The position numbers were made by a program, and so were the translations under genes. 48,012 bases of DNA from Methanothrix sp. (GTDB lineage: Archaea > Halobacteriota > Methanosarcinia > Methanotrichales > Methanotrichaceae), in contig JAGPMN010000008.1 of assembly GCA_018052825.1 (NCBI GenBank), forward strand, positions 1 to 48,012. The letters are read 5' to 3'. This document shows positions 41,752-48,012 of this stretch, one piece after another (within the stretch, counting starts at the first letter, position 1; every line of letters begins with the position of its first letter). The notes under the pieces are model-generated. The model had not been told where the DNA came from. It saw nothing but the letters and a program-made list of their open reading frames with translations, and did no database searches.

Positions 41752-42624
41752 TTACTCAGCCATGCTCATGGCGATCTGCTGGCCGGCACGCTCCATGCTC
41801 TCCAAATAGTTCGCCGCCAGGGGATCGAGGGTTACAACGGAGGCGTTCATCTCCCTGGCAATGACCTCTGCAGACTTCGGATTGAACTGCGGCTCTACAA
41901 AGATGGTGGTTATATTATTCTGCCGGGCGAGGGAGATGACCTCCGCCAGGTACCTGGGTCCAGGCTCCTTTTCCTCTTGCATGAGTGCCACCTGGGTCAG
42001 GTTGTAGTCCGAGGCGAAGTAGGTCCAAGCGGGATGGTGAACAACGAAGATCCTGCTCTTTTTCCCCGCGAATGTGCTATTGAGCTGGCTGTCCAGCTCT
42101 GCCAGCCTTTGCAGGTAGTCGTCCCTGTTTTTGATGTAAAACTCCTTATTCTGCGGGTCGATCCGGGACAGGCCGGAGCAGATGTTTCTCACCTGGACTG
42201 CGGCATTCCTGAGGGAGAGCCAGATGTGGGGATCTATCTCCCCCTCGCTCTCATTGAGAAGCGCTATGCTCTGCGATGTGTCCACCACGGCTGCGCCTGC
42301 ATTGGCCTGCAGGATCCTGTCGAGCCAGAACTCCAGACCCGCTCCGTTCTTGACAAAGAGATCGGCTCCGGCCAGCTCCACCATCTGGGATGGTGTGGGC
42401 TCGAATGTATGCGGCTCGGCTGCGGGCGGGACTATGACTGTGACTGTGACTCTGTCTCCCCCCACCGCCTCTACAAACTCACCGAGGGGGGCGATGGTGG
42501 CGGCGACTTTGATCCTGCCTGAAGCGCCGCCGGAGTCCTGGCCGTTCTGCGAGATGCAGCCCGATATGAGGATTGCTGCCAGCAGCAGGGCGGGAAGGAT
42601 AAATTTGCGAATGACGCTGATCAT
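41752..42624 (-). CDS. zinc/manganese-binding lipoprotein of the ABC uptake system
   Basis: A 290-residue ZnuA/TroA-type solute-binding protein. It has a lipoprotein signal with lipobox ISGC (Cys23) and metal-ligand histidines in PHTFEPTPS (His72), DPHIWLS (His133) and VHHPAWTYF (about 196-197), with an acidic ligand near the C-terminus. It lacks the His-rich loop of many zinc-specific members, so manganese is possible. It is the first gene of the operon, with a GGTG element before the ATG. Confidence 0.93.
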   Translation of the reverse strand: MISVIRKFILPALLLAAILISGCISQNGQDSGGASGRIKVAATIAPLGEFVEAVGGDRVTVTVIVPPAAEPHTFEPTPSQMVELAGADLFVKNGAGLEFWLDRILQANAGAAVVDTSQSIALLNESEGEIDPHIWLSLRNAAVQVRNICSGLSRIDPQNKEFYIKNRDDYLQRLAELDSQLNSTFAGKKSRIFVVHHPAWTYFASDYNLTQVALMQEEKEPGPRYLAEVISLARQNNITTIFVEPQFNPKSAEVIAREMNASVVTLDPLAANYLESMERAGQQIAMSMAE

Positions 42625-42736
42625 GTGACTACACCGTTACAGTGCGAGCTAATGCAAGTGCCGGAAATAAGGCTGTTGATCGGCCGGGCAGGATGATGGC
42701 TTTGATGCCGTTCCCATGTCTGCATCGCCCGCTACG

Positions 42737-43498
42737 CTATAGTCCCGCATCTGCCAGAGCCTGCCGGCAGCGGCAGGGCCTATCCGCCGATATATCCTGC
42801 GCCGCCCTGTAGATGATGTCGCTGATGCTCTGCCGGCACCCGTCCATGAGGCCGGCGATCTCCGAGGCGGAAAGCTGCTTTTCCGACATTCCTGCAGCCG
42901 GGTTTGTGACTATGCAAATCGACGCATAGCACATCTCCGCCTCCCTTGCCAGGGCCACCTCAGGATAGCCGGTCATGCCAACTACATCTCCGTAAAGGCG
43001 CATCATGCGTATCTGGGCAGGGGACTCCAGGTGTGGCCCCTCTGTGCAGACGTAAACGCCCTCAGATATGGGCAGGGAGAGGGACCTGGCTGCCCCGGCC
43101 AGCGCCGCCCTCAGGACCGGGCAGTAGGGCCGGCTCATCTCCACGTGAACCGTTTTATCTTCAAAGAACGTACTGGGCCGGCATTTGGTGAACTCCACAA
43201 AGTCGTCCGGCAAGAAGATGCTCCCCAAAGGCTGTCCTGCCATGCCGCCAACGGTGTTGGTGGAGATGACTGCAGTGGCTCCAGACTTCTTGGCAGCGGA
43301 TATGATGGCCCGGTAGTTGACTCTATGTGGCGGAAGATGGCCGACACTGCCGTCGCCATGCCGTGATATGAATATCATCCTCTTACCCTTCATCCTAGTA
43401 TAGACTACGGGGACTCTTCCATAGGCGGTCTCCACTTCGTCGGCCAGCCCACCGAGGGAATAGCCCACTCCGCCGATCACAGCCAGCTCGGGATTCAT
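42737..43498 (-). CDS. methylthio-nucleoside phosphorylase (MTAP/PNP family), probably methylthioinosine-type
   Basis: A 253-residue trimeric-type nucleoside phosphorylase. It contains ISRHG, HLPPHRVNY, TNTVGG, TEGPHLESPAQI and MTGYPEVALAREAEMCYASI. In human methylthioadenosine phosphorylase an Asp in the TDYD loop recognises the 6-amino group. The matching loop here reads TNPAAG with Asn199, as in enzymes that prefer 6-oxopurines. Methanogens are reported to deaminate methylthioadenosine to methylthioinosine first, so methylthioinosine is the likely substrate (inference). It is followed upstream by mtnA on the same strand. A TATA-like element at 43519-43528 suggests its own leaderless promoter. 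Confidence 0.88.
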   Translation of the reverse strand: MNPELAVIGGVGYSLGGLADEVETAYGRVPVVYTRMKGKRMIFISRHGDGSVGHLPPHRVNYRAIISAAKKSGATAVISTNTVGGMAGQPLGSIFLPDDFVEFTKCRPSTFFEDKTVHVEMSRPYCPVLRAALAGAARSLSLPISEGVYVCTEGPHLESPAQIRMMRLYGDVVGMTGYPEVALAREAEMCYASICIVTNPAAGMSEKQLSASEIAGLMDGCRQSISDIIYRAAQDISADRPCRCRQALADAGL

Positions 43499-43537
43499 GC
43501 CTTAATATCCGCCCTTCTGCTTTAAATCTTAATGGAT

Positions 43538-44554
43538 TCAGAGAGGCGGCATGAGCGGTGGCCGGAAGACCCCCTTTTCTGTGATCAGGCCGGATACAAG
43601 CTCCAGGGGCGTGGCATCGAAGGCAGGATTATAGACATCGATGCCCTGGGGGGCGAGCCTGCATCCCCCAAGGGTGGTGATCTCCTCCGGACTTCTCTCC
43701 TCCACGAGGATCTCCGCCTCCTCATGCCACCTGTCGAATGTGGATAGGGGAGCGGCCACATAGAAGGGGATCCTGTGATGCCGGGCCAAAACAGCATGGC
43801 TGTAGGTGCCGATCTTGTTGAAGACTGCATCCCTGGTGATGCGGTCTGCGCCAACTATGACCTTGTCGATTTTGCCCTTTCTCATCAGGATTCCAGACAT
43901 GCTGTCGCAGATGAGCGTCACTGGTATTCCGTCCTCTGAGAGCTCCCATGCGGTCAGGCGCGACCCCTGGTGTAGCGGCCTGGTCTCGCAGGCGATGACG
44001 GCTATGCTCTTGCCGGAGGCAACAGCCGAGCGCACGACCCCCAGGGCTGTGCCCCAGCCTACGCAGGCAAGCCTTCCTGCATTGCAGTGGGTGAGGACGG
44101 TATCTCCGTCATCGAGCAGCTTCGCTCCAATTCTTCCCAGAGCCTTGTTGACGGCAATATCCTCTTCGGCTATCGCCTCCGCCTCGGCCAGGGCAGCCTG
44201 CCGGACATCATCCGCAGCTCCTGCAGATGCGCTGGCGGCTACAGCCAGCGCCCTGTCCACACCCCAGGAGAGATTGACTGCCGTGGGCCGCGCCCCTCTG
44301 ATCATGTCTGCTGCAATCTCCAGCTCGGCCATGACCTCCAGGGCACTCTCGGCTGGGGAGAGATCTGCCGCCAGCGCTATGCCATAGGCTCCGGCTGCAC
44401 CAAGGGCTGGAGCGCCGCGCACGCGCAGGGATTGGATGGCCTCTACGAGCTGGCGAACGCTCTTGATGCGCAGGGATAGCAGCTCGCCGGGAAGCCGGGT
44501 CTGGTCGATCAGCATGAGGCCGCCGTCCCACCAGATTGTCCTTGATTCACACAT
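43538..44554 (-). CDS. mtnA: methylthioribose-1-phosphate isomerase
   Basis: About 338 residues of the MtnA/eIF2B-like family, converting methylthioribose-1-phosphate to methylthioribulose-1-phosphate. The family's WWDGG and VRGAPALGAAGAYG motifs are present. The catalytic cysteine is in LTHCNAGRLACVGWGTALG (about Cys157) and the catalytic aspartate in VGADRITRDAVFNKIGT (about Asp237). A TTG at 44560 would add two residues. Together with the phosphorylase 39 nt downstream it forms a methylthioadenosine salvage unit. Confidence 0.93.
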   Translation of the reverse strand: MCESRTIWWDGGLMLIDQTRLPGELLSLRIKSVRQLVEAIQSLRVRGAPALGAAGAYGIALAADLSPAESALEVMAELEIAADMIRGARPTAVNLSWGVDRALAVAASASAGAADDVRQAALAEAEAIAEEDIAVNKALGRIGAKLLDDGDTVLTHCNAGRLACVGWGTALGVVRSAVASGKSIAVIACETRPLHQGSRLTAWELSEDGIPVTLICDSMSGILMRKGKIDKVIVGADRITRDAVFNKIGTYSHAVLARHHRIPFYVAAPLSTFDRWHEEAEILVEERSPEEITTLGGCRLAPQGIDVYNPAFDATPLELVSGLITEKGVFRPPLMPPL

Positions 44555-44686
44555 GCTCAAAAGCGGGTCACCACATCCTGTAATGGCAGAATGATATTAT
44601 TATTTTTTGCTCTACTGAGATTGCCCGGAGGGAGGCAAAGCCGTTAGACAGAGAAGAGGCAGTTGGAAACAGGCTCTTATCGACTC

Positions 44687-46639
44687 TCAGCTCCCCGCCG
44701 CGCTGCGGTCAGGATCTGTCTCATTCTCCCTGCCTCTGTTCCTTCCGTTGGTCTTGGTGATGAAGTATGTGTAGCCCTTCAGGGTGCGATTGAGCTGGGA
44801 CTCTATCTGCTCCAGCTCCTTCTTTGGAATGGAGAGGTGCTTGTCCACGCAGCGGTCCATTATCTCCCAGATGTAGTCCTTGGTCTCATAGTTGAAGAAG
44901 TCCAGGAGCTTTTTGCAGGTGTCGCCCTCGACCTTCTGGCAGATGTACCAGTCTCCCTGATCTGCCATGACGTGCACCTCATGGGCGCAGCCCAGCAGAT
45001 TATGAAAGTCTCCTAATGTATCCTGGTAGGCCCCAAGCAGGAATATGCCCATGTAGTAGTCCTCGTTCTCCATAAGGGTGTGCAGATCCAGGTACTCCAC
45101 TCCCTCGCTATCCCCTGCGTACCGCTTGATCTCCCCGTCCGAGTCGCATGTGATGTCCACAATCCTGCCCCTCTCGCAGGGCATCTCGTTGAGGCGGTGG
45201 AGGGGAATTGTGGGAAATATCTGCTCCACCCCCCACATGTCAGGCACAGACTGAAAGAGGGAGAAGTTGCCGATGTACTTTTGGGAGACCAGCTTCTTCA
45301 GCTCCAGAGATTCATCCGACTCGTCCCCCGCCTGCTTGGCCAGGAATGCCGCCTTCTTGCAGACCATCCAGAATAGGGTCTCGCCCCGGGCCCGCTCTTC
45401 GAGGCCTATGTTGCCCAGGTTGAATGAGTCGTACAGCTCGTCCCTGTACTGCAGAGCATCGTGATAATGCTCCTTATAGTTGTCGATGTTGATCTCCTTG
45501 AAGGCGCTGCACAGGTCGTCAATCTGAATCGGGTCCTCCTCACTGGGCGGGCGGAGCAGGAAGTCCTTGGAATTCTTTTTGCCGATGGTCTTGAAGATGA
45601 GCATGCTGTGATAGGCGGCGATGGCTCTGCCGCTCTCCGAGACTATGGTGGGACATGCCACCTCCTCCTCCTCGCAGATCTTCTGCACTGTGTAGACCAC
45701 GTCATTGGCATACTCGCGGAGGGTGTAGTTGGCGCTGGAGGGCGTGGCTGTGTTGGAGCCGTTGTAGTCCACAGACAGGCCGCCTCCCACATTCAGGTAT
45801 TCGATGTTGGCCACCTTGCGGGCCTTGGCATAGATTCGCGCCGCCTCATTCATGGCGTTCTTGATGGTGCGAATGTCTGTGATCTGGGAGCCGATGTGAA
45901 AGTGAATCATCTTCAGGCTGTCGATAAGGCCTCTCTCGTGCAGCAGCTTCATCATCTCCAGTGCTTCACTGGTGGACAGGCCGAACTTGGCAGACTCGCC
46001 CCCGGACTCCACCCAGCGGCCCGAGCCGCGGGAGAAGAGCTTGACCCGCATGCCGACGCGGGGCACAATGTGCATATCCTCTGCGTACTTGAGGATGTCG
46101 TGGATCTCCTCAAAAAGGTCTACAACTATTATAATATTATTAACATTATGAATGCTCAGGGCCAGGCGGAGATAGTCCTCATCTTTGTAGCCGTTGCAGA
46201 TGAGCAGCGACTCGCGGGGCAGGCCCAGGGAGAGGGCGGCGAGAAGCTCCGCCTTGGTGCCAACCTCCAGGCCGATGCCGTACTTGGCACCGTACTTGAG
46301 GATGTACTCTATGACCTCTTTTCTCTGATTGACCTTCATGGGGAAGATGGGCTGATATGTGCCCTCGTAGGAGAACTCCTCAATCGAGCCCAGAAAAGCT
46401 CCCGTGATCTCGTTGATCCTGTCCTCAAGAATCTGGGGAAAGCGGAGGAGAACTGGAAACTCCAGATCCTTTGACTTTTCAATCTCCTCAATGAGGTCCA
46501 TTATGTCAACGGACTTTGTGCTGTCCTTGTTGGGAGATATGATGATATCTCCCTTATCATTGATGGAAAAATAGCCGTTGCCCCAATTCTCTATTCCATA
46601 GAGATCCAGAGAATCCTCCGTCTTCCACATATCACTCAT
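44687..46639 (-). CDS. speA: biosynthetic arginine decarboxylase, PLP-dependent
   Basis: A 650-residue SpeA-type decarboxylase that makes agmatine from arginine. The PLP lysine is Lys102 in PIFPMKVNQRKEV. Other family features are GIGLEVGTKAELLAAL, GGGLSVDY and SESGRAIAAYHS. The length equals that of bacterial SpeA. Many archaea use the small pyruvoyl-type enzyme, so this looks like a gene acquired from bacteria at some time. It is divergent from deoxyhypusine synthase and shares its promoter region. The ATG follows GGAGAAGG. Confidence 0.95.
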   Translation of the reverse strand: MSDMWKTEDSLDLYGIENWGNGYFSINDKGDIIISPNKDSTKSVDIMDLIEEIEKSKDLEFPVLLRFPQILEDRINEITGAFLGSIEEFSYEGTYQPIFPMKVNQRKEVIEYILKYGAKYGIGLEVGTKAELLAALSLGLPRESLLICNGYKDEDYLRLALSIHNVNNIIIVVDLFEEIHDILKYAEDMHIVPRVGMRVKLFSRGSGRWVESGGESAKFGLSTSEALEMMKLLHERGLIDSLKMIHFHIGSQITDIRTIKNAMNEAARIYAKARKVANIEYLNVGGGLSVDYNGSNTATPSSANYTLREYANDVVYTVQKICEEEEVACPTIVSESGRAIAAYHSMLIFKTIGKKNSKDFLLRPPSEEDPIQIDDLCSAFKEINIDNYKEHYHDALQYRDELYDSFNLGNIGLEERARGETLFWMVCKKAAFLAKQAGDESDESLELKKLVSQKYIGNFSLFQSVPDMWGVEQIFPTIPLHRLNEMPCERGRIVDITCDSDGEIKRYAGDSEGVEYLDLHTLMENEDYYMGIFLLGAYQDTLGDFHNLLGCAHEVHVMADQGDWYICQKVEGDTCKKLLDFFNYETKDYIWEIMDRCVDKHLSIPKKELEQIESQLNRTLKGYTYFITKTNGRNRGRENETDPDRSAAGS

Positions 46640-46697
46640 CCTTCTCCATGAAACCTGCCCCCGTGAATCGGCATCGAACTTCCCCTAAGTGACCTTT

Positions 46698-46713
46698 TAG
46701 GTATATAAACCTA
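46698..46713. promoter_or_regulatory. palindromic TATA element between speA and the deoxyhypusine synthase gene
   Basis: TAGGT (46698-46702) and ACCTA (46709-46713) flank a TATA core that reads GTATATAAAC on the plus strand and GTTTATATAC on the minus strand. Predicted starts are near 46731 (plus) and 46680 (minus), with leaders of about 40-45 nt to each gene. Confidence 0.5.
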
Positions 46714-46775
46714 GTCAGAGAATAATCTTTATCAGTAACGAGGCCTTTGTCACAGAGAGCTTGGAGGTGGATGAA

Positions 46776-47807
46776 ATGGATCACGCTCATGATTTTGTCT
46801 GCAACGGCGAGAGGATAAGGACGACGATCCCCATGAAGCCTCGCGGAGTGGCCGAGCTAGTGGAGGATATGGGCAGGATGGGCTTTCAGGGAGGCCAGCT
46901 CGGCACATCCCTGCGTATATGGAAACGCATGCTGGAGGAGGATGTGACAATCTTTCTGGGCCTGGCCGGGGCAATGGTGCCGGCGGGCCTTGGCGAGTTC
47001 ATAGCCTACCTCATCCGGGAGAGGATGGTGGACTGCCTGGTGAGCACCGGAGCCAATCTCTTTCACGACCTGTGCGAGGGCCTTGGGATAGTGCACTACC
47101 AGGGCAGCGCCTGTGCAGACGACGCCCGCCTAAATGAGTGCAAGATCGACAGGATCTACGACGTCTTCGTATCCGAGGTCGAGCTGCACAGGGCCGACGA
47201 TCACATCTCCAAATTCGTAAAGGGCCTGGACCGGCAGAGGCGCTACTCCTCTCGCGAGCTGATGTACCTCGTCGGAGAGGGCCTTCCCGAGACCACCATC
47301 CTCGGCGCGGCTCATAGGGCTGGAGTTCCCATATTCGTTCCAGCCCTGGCAGACAGCTCCTGGGGAATAGGCATGGTCATGGCCCTGCGCGAGGGCTGCC
47401 GGGTGATGGTGGACGGCATCAAGGATGTGGACGAGATCACCAGCATGGTTGAGAAGTCCTCCCAGACGGGTGTGATCTACATCGGCGGCGGAGTCCCCAA
47501 GAACTTCATCCAGCAGACCGAGGTCATAGCCGAGCTGATCGGAAACTACTCGGGAGGCCACAGCTTCGCCATCCAGTATACAGCGGACGCGCCGCATTGG
47601 GGAGGCCTATCCGGCTGCACCTTCGATGAGGCCGTATCGTGGGGCAAGGTCAGGAAGGAGGCGAGCCGGGTGCAGGTCTTCTCGGATGCCACCATCTCAG
47701 TGCCGCTGGTTGTGCAGGCCCTGCGGGAGTCGGGCTGCAGGAGAGAGAACATTCCTGCCTTCCAATGGGACGAGGAGGGGCTGCAGGTCAGATACGAGAA
47801 AAAATAA
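46776..47807 (+). CDS. deoxyhypusine synthase
   Basis: A 343-residue enzyme that transfers the aminobutyl group of spermidine to a lysine of aIF5A. Family segments are LVSTGANLFHDLCEGLG, FVPALADSSWGIG, IGGGVPKNFIQQ and the catalytic region TADAPHWGGLSGCTFDEAVSWGK, with the reactive lysine about 291. An in-frame TTG at 46761 would add five residues, but it overlaps the GGAGGTG ribosome site (46763-46769), which is spaced correctly for the ATG at 46776. Its divergent partner makes agmatine, a polyamine precursor. Confidence 0.95.
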   Translation: MDHAHDFVCNGERIRTTIPMKPRGVAELVEDMGRMGFQGGQLGTSLRIWKRMLEEDVTIFLGLAGAMVPAGLGEFIAYLIRERMVDCLVSTGANLFHDLCEGLGIVHYQGSACADDARLNECKIDRIYDVFVSEVELHRADDHISKFVKGLDRQRRYSSRELMYLVGEGLPETTILGAAHRAGVPIFVPALADSSWGIGMVMALREGCRVMVDGIKDVDEITSMVEKSSQTGVIYIGGGVPKNFIQQTEVIAELIGNYSGGHSFAIQYTADAPHWGGLSGCTFDEAVSWGKVRKEASRVQVFSDATISVPLVVQALRESGCRRENIPAFQWDEEGLQVRYEKK

Positions 47808-48012
47808 TTCTTTTTCCCGTATATTCTCTCAGCACTTCCTTTATGTTTTTCTGGGGATCTTTCTTTTCCGTCCTTCATGGCGGCTGATAGTCTACCTATA
47901 TTGAGTTGTTTGAAAAGAAAATAGTAGCAAGAGACTTAGAATGCCAGATGGCACCACTTGATCGCTAATCGAATAAAGTGGCCTCCCTCTGTGCCATCTA
48001 TGCGATCTGCGA
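47808..48012. other. right-hand intergenic end
   Basis: This segment of about 205 bp holds a T-run at 47811-47815 directly after the deoxyhypusine synthase stop, a likely U-tract terminator, followed by other T-rich stretches up to 47870. No supported coding frame or RNA gene is visible in the rest. It may contain the 3' flank of a gene beyond the window. Confidence 0.4.

Noticed and set aside
42430..42455. short TGTGAC tandem repeat
   Set aside because: It encodes a Val-Thr beta strand in the metal-binding lipoprotein and is only three units long, so it is coding bias and not a functional repeat.
45461..46474. 337-codon plus-strand frame rich in Val, Leu and His
   Set aside because: It is antisense to speA, whose motifs are continuous; the composition is that of a reverse-strand shadow.
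1..48012. CRISPR arrays, insertion sequences, rRNA genes and prophage genes
   Set aside because: No regularly spaced repeats, transposase or integrase motifs, or rRNA-like sequence were seen on reading; a formal tRNA and repeat scan was not possible.

Overview
The window reads as chromosome of a cytochrome-containing methanogenic archaeon. Evidence includes membrane heterodisulfide reductase HdrDE, MtrA/MtrH-type methyltransferase proteins, a coenzyme F420 ligase, a dihydropteroate synthase-like protein, archaeal TFB, Gar1, Nog1, the proteasome beta subunit, aCPSF1/FttA, deoxyhypusine synthase and two DUF1699 proteins (a family I associate with Methanosarcinales). The high GC content (high fifties by eye) together with HdrDE and a fragment resembling a PGF-CTERM anchor fits Methanotrichaceae (Methanothrix/Methanocrinis) better than Methanosarcina. 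That placement is inference, because no rRNA or other phylogenetic marker was compared. Genes are dense on both strands, and TATA boxes sit about 25 nt from many starts, which suggests several leaderless transcripts. I see no tRNA, rRNA, CRISPR array or insertion sequence.

Layout. 1-400: remnants, including the C-terminal anchor of a surface protein. 0.4-3.4 kb (minus): exported rhodanese-like protein, FAD-dependent geranylgeranyl-reductase-type protein, transglutaminase-like protein. 3.5-6 kb (plus): carbon monoxide dehydrogenase CooS and its ferredoxin CooF. 6-7.8 kb (minus): two-domain KaiC/GvpD-like ATPase and an HTH regulator. 7.9-9.4 kb (plus): soluble MtrA-like corrinoid protein and MtrH-like methyltransferase. 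9.4-12.6 kb (minus): glycosyltransferase, DUF1624 membrane protein, TFB, Gar1. 12.7-17.8 kb: Nog1, DUF1699, HemK-like methyltransferase, polyprenyl diphosphate synthase overlapping a radical SAM protein, DUF63. 18-24.3 kb (plus): proteasome beta subunit, FttA, two HTH regulators and a DUF5814-type helicase. 24.3-29.9 kb (mostly minus): MoaA, small membrane and exported proteins, a CPBP protease, a second DUF1699 protein. This is the accessory-looking part. 30-32.5 kb (minus): methionine-synthase-like protein and threonine synthase. 32.7-34.9 kb (plus): hdrE-hdrD. 34.9-37.3 kb (minus): a CofE-cytidine deaminase fusion and a dihydropteroate synthase-like protein. 37.3-42.6 kb (minus): an ABC-2 exporter, an exported protein and a zinc/manganese uptake ABC operon. 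42.7-47.8 kb: methylthio-nucleoside phosphorylase, methylthioribose-1-phosphate isomerase, arginine decarboxylase and deoxyhypusine synthase.

How the parts fit. HdrDE is the terminal oxidoreductase of methanophenazine-dependent respiration. CooS-CooF could feed electrons from CO to ferredoxin. The mtxAH-like pair suggests a cytosolic methyl-transfer side reaction outside the membrane Mtr complex. The last 5 kb look like one metabolic neighbourhood: arginine decarboxylase starts polyamine synthesis, deoxyhypusine synthase uses a polyamine to modify aIF5A, and the MtnP/MtnA pair recycles the methylthioadenosine released when spermidine is made.

Most unusual items: the CofE-cytidine deaminase fusion, the polyprenyl synthase/radical SAM overlap, two divergent promoters that appear to use one palindromic TATA element each, a 20-bp element repeated upstream of two unrelated genes, the Asn in the purine site of the MtnP-like protein, and the methionine-synthase-like protein lacking an expected zinc-ligand cysteine.
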